DNA of 13,135 nucleotides, taken from NCBI GenBank assembly GCA_934678955.1, contig CAKUSI010000077.1, forward strand, positions 1 through 13,135. The letters are read 5' to 3'. How positions within the stretch are numbered: the first letter of the stretch is position 1; each line of letters starts with the position of its first letter. Both the position numbers and the translations under genes were made by a program. This DNA comes from an uncultured Austwickia sp. (GTDB lineage Bacteria > Actinomycetota > Actinomycetes > Actinomycetales > Dermatophilaceae). Below are positions 7,032-13,135 of the stretch, one piece after another. Below the pieces are notes generated by a model. It was not told the DNA's origin. It saw only the letters and a list, made by a program, of their open reading frames with translations, and searched no databases.

Positions 7032-9376
7032 ACCGATACCTCCTCGCGGGCCGATGCCCTGACCTTGCCCGATGTGGTGTCCGGAGTCGCCCCCGGGCGG
7101 CGTCGGGGCACTCCGCGCCCGCGCCAGAACGACCTCAGCGAGCAGAACCCCAGGAACCGCTTCGCGGGGGTCCGCGTGCGGCGCAGTTCTTCGACGAGTG
7201 CCGTGGCGTCGGTCCAGGCCCGCTCGACTGCTTCGTCGCCGGGAGCCTCCGGCCCATAGACCTGGGTGTCGATGTGGCGGGCGGCAGCCGGGAGGGCGGT
7301 GAGTTCCGGGTACGCCACCGCGAGCGCCATGGCCTCCTCATGGCGAGTCGCGTTGCGGGGCGGCGGGGTGCCGAAGTCGATGACGCTGTCGACGAACTCG
7401 TCCCAGGCGCCACTGACGCGGTCGGCCGGGTCGGCGGCGGTGCGCCGGCGGGTCCGACGGCGGCGCTTCGCCAGGAGGATCAGCAGGAACGGAGCCGCCA
7501 CGATCGCGCCGATCCCCACCACGGTGCCAACGATCCGCAATGCGGTGAGCAGCCAGGTGAAGTCGGGCGGCGTATCCGTCGGTTGGTCGGTGGCCAAGAA
7601 TTCGGCCTCGTCGTCCGCGTCCGGCGGCGGGGGCTGCGGCGGCGGGGGCACCTGGGGCCGGGGCTGCGGCTGGGGCTGGGGAACCTCGGTGTTGGGGATC
7701 CGGTCCCGATCGGGCGTCGGGTTGAACGTGACCCAGCCGCGATCGCCGAAGTCGACCTCGACCCAGACGTGGGCCTCCGTGCCCTTGACCTGCCAGGCAC
7801 CGGTCGGCACCGGAGCCTTGGGGTCGGGATAGAACCCCATGACTACGCGCGCCGGGTGGCCCAGCTCGCGGGCCATCAGGGCCATCGCCACGGCATACTG
7901 CTCGTCGTCGCCGATCAGCTGCGGGGCCGACAGCATGGTCGCGATGCGTTCGGCGGTGTGGCCGGCGCGGGATTTGCCGTCGGAGCCGTCGGAATAGAAG
8001 CCGTCCTGCAGGCGTGACTCGAGCCGGGTGAGTTGTTCGAGCGGGGTTTCGGCGTCACCAGCGTACTCCTCCGCCAGCTCGCTCACGACGGCCGGGACCT
8101 CGGTCGATCGCGGGAGGCGGTCGGGGGCGGGGCGGGCGTCGGTGAGGGTACGCCGGTCGGGCTCGGCGGGCAGGTCGCCGACCATGCGGAACCGGTCGCC
8201 GGGGGCGATGCCCGCGGTCGTCAGGGCGCCGTTGGTGGAGGTGCTGTGATAGAGCGAATCGGCCTGGGAGTTCGCGTTGGCCCCGGTGAACTCGATCCCG
8301 CGCCAGGCCCCCGCGCCGGGCAGCCAGATGCCCTTGTAGTCCTCGACGCCGACCTCCAGCTCGACCGGAGTGCCGGTCGCCTCGCCGTCGATGCGGTCGC
8401 CCGCGCGCACATAGCTCGCCGACGCCTGCGCGACGTTGTAGACATTGCCGTCGAACATGTCCAGCGTGGCGATCCGCAGCCGCGCGTCCTTGGGCAGCCC
8501 CGCGACCGTGAAGAGGGTTTCCTCCTTCTGGTCGACCTCCCAATAGCGATAGGACGTCAGGGGAGAGGCGTACGCCTTGAGGTCCAGCGGCGGGTCGACG
8601 AGGTCACGCAACACCTGGCGTTCTCCGGTCGCGAGGACCGGGGCCGCGACCACCGCGCCCGCGCCCAGGAGCCCGACGGCCAGCACCCCCGCGATCACCG
8701 GGAGAACGGCGCGCCGGGTGTTCGGGGTGATGAGTTCGCCGGCGCCGGTGGCGTTCGCGACGTGCCGGTGCCAGGCGGCGTACGCCACCGCGGCGGCGAG
8801 CAGTCCCGCGATGAGCCAGCCCGGGGCGAAAGGAGTGGCCGTGCCCCAGGCGACGGCGATGACCAGCAGCGCGACGGCCGGAGCGTACGCCCACAGGGGC
8901 CGCCGGGTGCGCAGAGCGATGCTCGTGGCGATGACGGCGAGGACGAGACCGGCGAGATAGGGCACGACCGCCGGGCCGGTGAACCGGTCGGCGGGGGTGG
9001 TGACCGTGAGCAGGTCGCGCCACGACTGCACGAGCAGCAGGGCGAGGCGCTGGAGGGAATCGAGGGTGGGCACGATGCCAGCGATGGCGGTGCGGGGGAT
9101 CGCGAGGGCGGCGCCGAAGACGAGGTAGGCGACGAGGGTGGCCGCGGCGGTCAGGAGCAGCCCCCAGCGGAACCGGGTGGCGAGGGCGGCGACCAGGGCT
9201 CCGACGAGTACGCCGCCGCCCGCGGCGATCCAACCCGGCAGGCCACTGAACGTGGGCCCGAATGCCGCGACGCCCGGGGCGAACAGCGCGAGCGTGAGCA
9301 GCACGGTGACGACCGCGCGGACGGTGCGGCGGGGGCGCGTGGTTCCGCCCGTTCCCTGAGCCTGTCGAAGGGTCAT
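7028..9376 (-). CDS. Polytopic membrane protein with transglutaminase-like domain, probably catalytically inactive
   Basis: This 782-residue protein has the TgpA/DUF3488 layout. About seven TM segments lie within residues 20-250 (e.g. 21-39, 48-67, 72-92, 138-155, 160-178, 186-202, 224-249). An external region follows (251-605), then a TM at about 608-636 and a basic cytoplasmic tail (KRRRRTRRR at 637-645, to 782). The transglutaminase-like core is at about 445-560. The usual G-x-C-E-Q-[FY]-A motif reads GDDEQYA (489-495), with Asp491 at the Cys position. His536 is kept (AHVWVEV), but the Asp usually found before PTP is Asn552 (TFNPTP). The fold is therefore recognisable while two of three triad positions are changed. 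It may act as a structural or binding protein rather than a protease or crosslinker. ATG 9376 overlaps the DUF58 stop (ATGA) and has GAGGA seven bases upstream. Residues 2-8 come from a dispersed repeat. Confidence 0.9.
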   Translation of the reverse strand: MTLRQAQGTGGTTRPRRTVRAVVTVLLTLALFAPGVAAFGPTFSGLPGWIAAGGGVLVGALVAALATRFRWGLLLTAAATLVAYLVFGAALAIPRTAIAGIVPTLDSLQRLALLLVQSWRDLLTVTTPADRFTGPAVVPYLAGLVLAVIATSIALRTRRPLWAYAPAVALLVIAVAWGTATPFAPGWLIAGLLAAAVAYAAWHRHVANATGAGELITPNTRRAVLPVIAGVLAVGLLGAGAVVAAPVLATGERQVLRDLVDPPLDLKAYASPLTSYRYWEVDQKEETLFTVAGLPKDARLRIATLDMFDGNVYNVAQASASYVRAGDRIDGEATGTPVELEVGVEDYKGIWLPGAGAWRGIEFTGANANSQADSLYHSTSTNGALTTAGIAPGDRFRMVGDLPAEPDRRTLTDARPAPDRLPRSTEVPAVVSELAEEYAGDAETPLEQLTRLESRLQDGFYSDGSDGKSRAGHTAERIATMLSAPQLIGDDEQYAVAMALMARELGHPARVVMGFYPDPKAPVPTGAWQVKGTEAHVWVEVDFGDRGWVTFNPTPDRDRIPNTEVPQPQPQPRPQVPPPPQPPPPDADDEAEFLATDQPTDTPPDFTWLLTALRIVGTVVGIGAIVAAPFLLILLAKRRRRTRRRTAADPADRVSGAWDEFVDSVIDFGTPPPRNATRHEEAMALAVAYPELTALPAAARHIDTQVYGPEAPGDEAVERAWTDATALVEELRRTRTPAKRFLGFCSLRSFWRGRGVPRRRPGATPDTTSGKVRASAREEVSV
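7039..7044 (-). promoter_or_regulatory. Ribosome binding site of the RDD-FHA gene
   Basis: AGGAGG on the minus strand sits seven bases before GTG 7031. It supports that GTG as the start and coupling to the upstream gene. Confidence 0.7.
7622..7681 (-). repeat. Proline/glutamine-rich low-complexity tract in the transglutaminase-like gene
   Basis: Residues 566-585 are almost entirely alternating Pro-Gln followed by runs of four prolines, encoded by near-repeating CAGCC/CCGCC units. The tract links the external transglutaminase-like core to the last TM segment. It probably forms an extended rod and is a likely site of length variation. Confidence 0.8.
9351..9372 (-). repeat. Dispersed short repeat (LRQAQG type) at the start of the transglutaminase-like gene
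   Basis: The minus strand reads CTTCGACAGGCTCAGG within this stretch. It matches a short repeat scattered through many high-GC bacterial genomes, recognisable when translated as LRQAQG in one frame and LSLSKG or PELVEG in others. Here it begins directly after ATG-A of the gene and reads [10 protein letters not shown]. It is found once in this window. Identification is from memory of the motif; copy number in the genome cannot be seen here. Confidence 0.65.
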
Positions 9377-10614
9377 GACAGCGTCCTCAATCCGCCGGGC
9401 AGCTCGGCCAGTGAGCTCAGGTCGAGAACGGTCAGGGTGCCGATGGCGCGGCGGGCCGGGGCGAGGCCCGTGCCACAGCGCAGGGCGAAGGTCGAGAGGT
9501 GGGGCGGCAGGGTGAGATGGGCCGCGCGCAGGTCATTGGCCGAAGTGGCGCTGCCGCCGATCAGTGCGACGACCGACGCCGAGGGCACGGCCGCAATCGC
9601 GTTCGCCGTGAGCCGGCGGAAGTCCATGGCGGCCGGGGCCAGCTCGACGCCGCACAGGTGATCGAGGACGCCGAGACCGGTGGGCGCGGTGATCAGACCT
9701 GTGGGCGTATGCAGGTCGACCTCGCGGCCCTCCTCGTCGGCGGCCAGGGCGAGCGACCCGGCACACGACACCGCGAGTTCGAACTCCTCGGTGTCGGCAT
9801 AGTCCTCGGGCCGCGTCGACAGGACGAGCAGCAGGTGGGAGCGCATGGACTCCTCGAACTGCCGGACGGTGAGCTTGCCGGTGCGGGCGGTGGTGCGCCA
9901 GTGGATCGACCGGCGGTCATCACCGGGCACATAGTCGCGCAGCGCGTGGAAGGAGACGTCGGAGGAGGAGAGATTCTGGGTGGGTACGCCCTCCAGGTCC
10001 CGCATGAAGCCCAGGCTCGTGGCCTCGAGTCGGGTGACCTCGGGGTGGACGAACAGCTCGGTGCGCGGCGCGCATTCGCGGCTGCGGCGCATCAGCCCGA
10101 GCGGGTCGGCGCGGACGGTCACCGCCGGGCCGATGCCGATGATCGAGCGCCGGCGGGTGCGCACGTGGAAGACCTCGTCATGGCTCGCGTGGGCCGCGAG
10201 GCGCGGGATCGCGAACCGGCCCTCGGCCCGGCCCACGGGCAGGTCGACCCGGCCTCCGGGTGTGCCGTGGGTGCTCGGGTTGGTCACGGTCAGACCGCCC
10301 AGCACCGATTCGCCGACGCGCGAACGCCGGTTCTCCAACCGAATCTCTGCGGCGTACCGCGCGGGGCGCAGCGTCCACACCACCGCCGCCACCAGCGCGA
10401 CCGCCAGCACCAGCGCCAGGATCCGGAACTCCACCCAGTCCGCCGACCAGCCGAGCGGGATGCTCAGCGCGAGTCCGATCACCGCGGCCCAACCGAGCCC
10501 GGTGAGGGGCGCGAGGGCGGCACGGATGCGGGTGGCGGCGGTGCGGAGGGTACGCCCGGCCCGCGCGATCCTCGGGTCGGTCGCGCGGGTGCGGAGGGCG
10601 GTCAGGACGGACAT
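9373..10614 (-). CDS. DUF58 family membrane protein
   Basis: This 413-residue protein has a basic N-terminal helix followed by two closely spaced TM segments (about 41-57 and 63-81). The DUF58 signature is clear: [15 protein letters not shown] (221-235), then IHWR (237-240), [13 protein letters not shown] (243-255). The C-terminal part (260-400) has the alternating pattern of a von Willebrand A-like fold. DUF58 proteins are regularly encoded next to MoxR ATPases and are thought to be their membrane partners or targets, but their chemistry is not established. ATG 10614 follows the MoxR stop by 12 bases, with GAGG four bases upstream. Its stop overlaps the next start (ATGA). Confidence 0.92.
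   Translation of the reverse strand: MSVLTALRTRATDPRIARAGRTLRTAATRIRAALAPLTGLGWAAVIGLALSIPLGWSADWVEFRILALVLAVALVAAVVWTLRPARYAAEIRLENRRSRVGESVLGGLTVTNPSTHGTPGGRVDLPVGRAEGRFAIPRLAAHASHDEVFHVRTRRRSIIGIGPAVTVRADPLGLMRRSRECAPRTELFVHPEVTRLEATSLGFMRDLEGVPTQNLSSSDVSFHALRDYVPGDDRRSIHWRTTARTGKLTVRQFEESMRSHLLLVLSTRPEDYADTEEFELAVSCAGSLALAADEEGREVDLHTPTGLITAPTGLGVLDHLCGVELAPAAMDFRRLTANAIAAVPSASVVALIGGSATSANDLRAAHLTLPPHLSTFALRCGTGLAPARRAIGTLTVLDLSSLAELPGGLRTLS
9384..9388 (-). promoter_or_regulatory. Ribosome binding site of the transglutaminase-like gene
   Basis: GAGGA on the minus strand lies seven bases before ATG 9376, inside the end of the DUF58 gene. It supports initiation at that ATG even though the first codons belong to a repeat. 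Confidence 0.6.
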
Positions 10615-10626
10615 CGGGCCTCAGGC

Positions 10627-11655
10627 TCAGTAGGTCGGGACCGGCTGGCCGACGGGCGGGCCCTGGGGTGGGAGGCCGGGGCCGGGCTGGCCGCCGCGCT
10701 GCATGGGGACGGGTACGCCGGCGAGGGCGCGCCCGATCACGTCCTGGGCCGTGGCGCCGGAGAACTCGGCATCGGGCGACAGCACGAGGCGATGGGCCCA
10801 TACCGGGGCGGCGAGCTCGCGGATGTCATCGGGCAGCACGTGGTTGCGGCCGTGGGCGGCAGCCCAGACCCGGGCGGCGCGGGCCATCGCGATCGAGCCA
10901 CGGGTGGACACGCCGAGCGTGGTCGCGATGTCCTCGCGGGTGACCTCGGACAGGCGCTGGATGTAGTCGAGGATGCCCTCGTCGATGTGCAGCGTCTTGG
11001 CGGCATCGGACATCTCGCTGATGGCCTTCCCGGACATGGCCGGGCTCAGGTTGCGCGTGCGGTCGGGCTCGGAGGAGCCCGCGAGGATCTGGATCGCCGC
11101 CGCTCGGTCGGGATAGCCCACCGACGTCTTCATCAGGAAGCGGTCGAGCTGGGCCTCCGGCAGGCGATAGGTGCCGGCCTGCTCGATCGGGTTCTGGGTG
11201 GCGATGACCATGAACGGGCGCGGGACCGCGTACCTCTTCGCATCCACCGTCACCTGGCTCTCCTCCATGACCTCCAGCAGCGCGGACTGGGTCTTGGGCG
11301 AGGCGCGGTTGATCTCGTCGGCGAGCACGATCGAGGCGAAGATCGGGCCCTCGTGGAACTGCCAGCCACCGGTCTTCTGGTCATACATCGTCACGCCCGT
11401 GATGTCCGTCGGCAGCAGGTCGGGCGTGAACTGGATCCGCGAATGCGGGCTCTGCACCGTCTGCGCGATCGCCCGTGCCAGCGCGGTCTTGCCCGTGCCG
11501 GGGGCGTCCTCGAGGAGCAGGTGGCCCTCCGCCAACAGGCACGCCAGCGCCAGCCGGATCACCGGTTCCTTGCCCAGCAGCGCCTGGCCGACGTTGTCCG
11601 TCAGGCGCTGGAACTGGTTCGCGAACCAGGTTGCATTTTCGGGGGTGAGTGTCAC
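10627..11655 (-). CDS. MoxR-family AAA+ ATPase
   Basis: I choose GTG 11655 (342 residues, [10 protein letters not shown] start), which has AGGACGG just upstream and begins after the Fn3 gene ends. An in-frame GTG start at 11715 would add 20 residues overlapping the Fn3 gene that lack family similarity. Walker A is EDAPGTGKT (49-57, K56). Walker B is IVLADE (109-114), followed by [18 protein letters not shown], and sensor 1 is IATQNP (151-156). The EAQLDRFLM stretch carries the expected arginine-finger region. The last 26 or so residues are a Pro/Gly/Gln-rich tail. MoxR proteins act as chaperone-like remodelers that activate or assemble partner proteins, usually with DUF58/VWA proteins, as the next gene here suggests. 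Its cytoplasmic action on the DUF58 or transglutaminase-like membrane protein is inferred. Confidence 0.94.
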   Translation of the reverse strand: MTLTPENATWFANQFQRLTDNVGQALLGKEPVIRLALACLLAEGHLLLEDAPGTGKTALARAIAQTVQSPHSRIQFTPDLLPTDITGVTMYDQKTGGWQFHEGPIFASIVLADEINRASPKTQSALLEVMEESQVTVDAKRYAVPRPFMVIATQNPIEQAGTYRLPEAQLDRFLMKTSVGYPDRAAAIQILAGSSEPDRTRNLSPAMSGKAISEMSDAAKTLHIDEGILDYIQRLSEVTREDIATTLGVSTRGSIAMARAARVWAAAHGRNHVLPDDIRELAAPVWAHRLVLSPDAEFSGATAQDVIGRALAGVPVPMQRGGQPGPGLPPQGPPVGQPVPTY

Positions 11656-11660
11656 AAAGT

Positions 11661-11667
11661 CCGTCCT
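11661..11667 (-). promoter_or_regulatory. Ribosome binding site of the MoxR gene
   Basis: AGGACGG on the minus strand is five bases before GTG 11655 and overlaps the stop codon of the Fn3 gene. It decides the shorter MoxR start over the upstream in-frame GTG. Confidence 0.55.
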
Positions 11668-13135
11668 AGAAGTGAATTGTGTTGGACCAGATGATGTTGG
11701 GGCCGATCCGCACATTTATGTACGCCGAATTGTCCATGGCGCAAGAAGATCCGTCGCCGATTATGGCGCTCCCCTGCGCGTCGGTAGCAGCTACGAACTG
11801 GGACTGTCGGACACCACCTTGTCCGCTGGCATTTGGAGTTGCCCAACACTGGACCGTATAGGTGGTGTTGGGGTCCATCCCGCGGATCCGTGTGTTGACC
11901 CACCAACGGTTGGCTCCGGCACTTCCCCCTTGCGAGATCGTGATGTTTGGGTCTGGTTTCGCGTTGCTGGTGGCTTGGGCACAGTTGAGACTCCCGGTCT
12001 GGCCACCTTCCTGGAAGGCCTGGATACATAGGCGCCGGGTGGCGCTATACCCGATGCCCGAGAAGTTGCGCGAACCATACGAAGGGACTTCTCCCGAGGC
12101 AGCGTCGCTGAGGCGAAAAACAGTTCGGCGGCCGTTTTCATGACCGTTCGTCCAGGTGCAGTTCACGCTCTGGTCGCCACCCGAGCAACTCATGGTCGGC
12201 GAGATGGGCGGGCCATAGGTATTCACCCAGACAACGACGGACTGGCCCGTGGCCGTCACTGAATCCACGGTGCTTCGGGCGAATACCTCAACTCCGGTCG
12301 GAGCGTTGTTATAGAAGGCAGCGGAGCTGGTCACAATGCCGTCGGCGGGGATCGGGCCGCCCTGTCCGCCAGCCCTCCACAGGTAGGCAATCTCACTGGG
12401 TGCGGCTCCGTTGCCGGGGGCGGGGCCGTGGGTGATGCGGATCTGACTGTTCTGTCCGGTCGCTTCGACCTGAACGTTGGTGGGTTCGCCGGGGAGACTG
12501 AATGCGCGAACTCCCCTCGAAGCCGGCGACCACGGACCATCACCCTTGCGGTTGGAGGCCATGACCTGGAAGGTCTGGGGCTCGGTGGAGTTGGCCATGC
12601 GGACCTGGGTGGTCAGGCCGGTGCCGGTGTAGACCTGTTCGGTGCCATTGCGACGGACCGTATAGGTCAGGTTGGGGTCGCCGTTGTTGTTGGGCGCGGC
12701 CCAGGTGATGGTCGCGCTCCGCAGCGAGGTGGTGATCGTCGGATCGGGCACCACGGTCGGCTGTGCCGGCGCCATCGGCGGGCCTGCCGGAATCACCGCG
12801 GTCGAATACGGCGACCATTCCGACGGCTCCTCGGCCCGCGAGTGGGCCTGGATACGGAACCGATAGGAGGCGCCGTTGGTCAGGCCCGTCCAGGTGTACG
12901 CCAGCCCAGCGACTTCCTGCTGTCGCGCTCCGCCACCCGGGCCGTCGATCTCGACGGTGTACCCGGTGACCGCCGAGCCCTCGGTCGTGGCAGCGGGCCA
13001 GGTGAGCGCCAGCTGCTGCCCGGTCGCATTGCTGTCGACCGCGGTAGGCGCAGCCGGCGTATTGGGCCGGACATCGGGGCGGACCATGTTGGACGCCGCC
13101 GACGGATCCGACTCGCCCACGGCATTGGTCGCGAC
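11666..13135 (-). CDS. Multi-module fibronectin type III extracellular protein (5' part missing)
   Basis: The frame is open to the right edge, leaving 489 visible residues. It opens inside a module ([12 protein letters not shown] is a typical Fn3 G-strand end), so the GTG at 13120 is not the real start. Visible modules are roughly 24-115, 120-212, 215-308, 310-390 and 393-489. The first two are classic (LTW/ITW on strand B, YTVE/YTVRR on strand C, TFQVMASN on strand F); the third is divergent. The last two are cysteine-rich (C317, C326, C370, C385; C430, C465) and use lower-GC DNA. No catalytic domain, sortase motif or C-terminal TM is visible, so any anchor must be N-terminal, outside the window. 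It is probably a surface adhesin, scaffold or client of the secretion motor. In Bifidobacterium, an fn3 gene sits in a similar cluster (from memory). Its stop is 10 bases from the MoxR start. Confidence 0.88.
   Translation of the reverse strand, partial: VATNAVGESDPSAASNMVRPDVRPNTPAAPTAVDSNATGQQLALTWPAATTEGSAVTGYTVEIDGPGGGARQQEVAGLAYTWTGLTNGASYRFRIQAHSRAEEPSEWSPYSTAVIPAGPPMAPAQPTVVPDPTITTSLRSATITWAAPNNNGDPNLTYTVRRNGTEQVYTGTGLTTQVRMANSTEPQTFQVMASNRKGDGPWSPASRGVRAFSLPGEPTNVQVEATGQNSQIRITHGPAPGNGAAPSEIAYLWRAGGQGGPIPADGIVTSSAAFYNNAPTGVEVFARSTVDSVTATGQSVVVWVNTYGPPISPTMSCSGGDQSVNCTWTNGHENGRRTVFRLSDAASGEVPSYGSRNFSGIGYSATRRLCIQAFQEGGQTGSLNCAQATSNAKPDPNITISQGGSAGANRWWVNTRIRGMDPNTTYTVQCWATPNASGQGGVRQSQFVAATDAQGSAIIGDGSSCAMDNSAYINVRIGPNIIWSNTIHF

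Larger units (their letters stand above)
1..13135 (-). other. Single leftward operon, both ends outside the window
   Basis: Nine consecutive minus-strand genes are packed with almost no spacing. From right to left the junctions are: a 10-base gap, a 12-base gap, a 4-base ATGA overlap, a 4-base GTGA overlap, an 8-base overlap, a 4-base ATGA overlap, a 4-base GTGA overlap and a 1-base gap. Nearly every start has a purine-rich Shine-Dalgarno sequence inside the preceding gene. This spacing implies co-transcription and translational coupling. I see no terminator-like hairpin with a T-run and no intergenic room for an internal promoter. The regulator and promoter, if local, must lie right of 13135. 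Confidence 0.85.

Noticed and set aside
10615..10634. CAGGCTCAG between MoxR and DUF58, resembling part of the dispersed repeat
   Set aside because: Only nine bases match and the flanks differ. Part of it is explained by the stop codon and GAGG ribosome binding site.
9499..11694. A 731-codon plus-strand open frame opposite the DUF58 and MoxR genes, and similar long plus-strand frames at 8033-9661, 5760-7259, 3804-5099 and 271-1710
   Set aside because: They are antisense to genes with clear domains. Their products are Arg/Gly/Ala-rich with no recognisable motif, as expected from GC-rich third positions creating open antisense frames.
11656..11715. N-terminal extension of MoxR from a GTG at 11715
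   Set aside because: It would overlap the Fn3 gene by about 50 bases and adds residues absent from MoxR proteins. GTG 11655 has AGGACGG upstream.
194..12901. Recurring GGCGTACGCC-like palindromes (about 20 GTAC sites with GC-rich flanks)
   Set aside because: The number of GTAC sites is no more than base composition predicts, and most are Tyr-Ala or Val-Arg codon pairs without regular spacing.
1..13135. tRNA, rRNA, CRISPR, insertion sequence, attachment site or prophage signals
   Set aside because: No cloverleaf-like segment, regularly spaced repeat, transposase motif or inverted terminal repeat was seen, and there is no intergenic space over about 12 bases.

Overview
The window is about 13 kb of high-GC DNA (roughly 65-70% G+C by eye). 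Its gene families, GTG starts and ATGA/GTGA stop-start junctions point to an actinobacterium. Propionibacteriales-type relatives seem plausible, but the sequence alone does not settle the genus. Every gene I can support lies on the minus strand, so transcription runs from the right end to the left end. No gap between genes exceeds about 12 bases. It therefore looks like the interior of one long operon whose promoter lies beyond the right edge and whose end lies beyond the left edge.

In transcription order, right to left, the genes are: (1) an extracellular protein of tandem fibronectin type III (Fn3) modules, missing its N-terminus; (2) a MoxR-family AAA+ ATPase; (3) a DUF58 membrane protein; (4) a polytopic membrane protein with an external transglutaminase-like domain; (5) an RDD membrane domain fused to an FHA domain; (6) a PP2C-type protein phosphatase; (7) a zinc-ribbon plus FHA protein; (8) a transmembrane Ser/Thr protein kinase with a small Fn3-like ectodomain; (9) an FHA-containing FtsK/SpoIIIE ATPase of the EccC/EssC (type VII secretion) kind, cut by the left edge.

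The set combines three modules. One is a complete phosphothreonine circuit: one kinase, one phosphatase and three FHA readers. The second is the MoxR-DUF58-transglutaminase-like trio seen in many bacteria. The third is a type VII-like secretion motor with, possibly, a surface Fn3 protein as client or partner. From memory, gene content and order resemble the 'PFNA' cluster of Bifidobacterium (pkb2, fn3, AAA-ATPase, duf58, tgm, prpC, FHA genes). The likely theme is phosphorylation-controlled assembly or export at the cell envelope; this is inference.

The main oddities are as follows. The transglutaminase-like protein has Asp and Asn where the catalytic Cys and Asp are expected, so it is probably a pseudoenzyme. 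A widespread dispersed repeat, encoding LRQAQG, sits directly after that gene's start codon. The last two Fn3 modules are cysteine-rich and have lower GC. The kinase ectodomain carries a similar cysteine-bounded hairpin. Two FHA proteins carry a matching D-x-T-[MI]-L motif upstream of the FHA domain. I found no RNA genes, CRISPR arrays, insertion sequences, terminators or convincing promoters.
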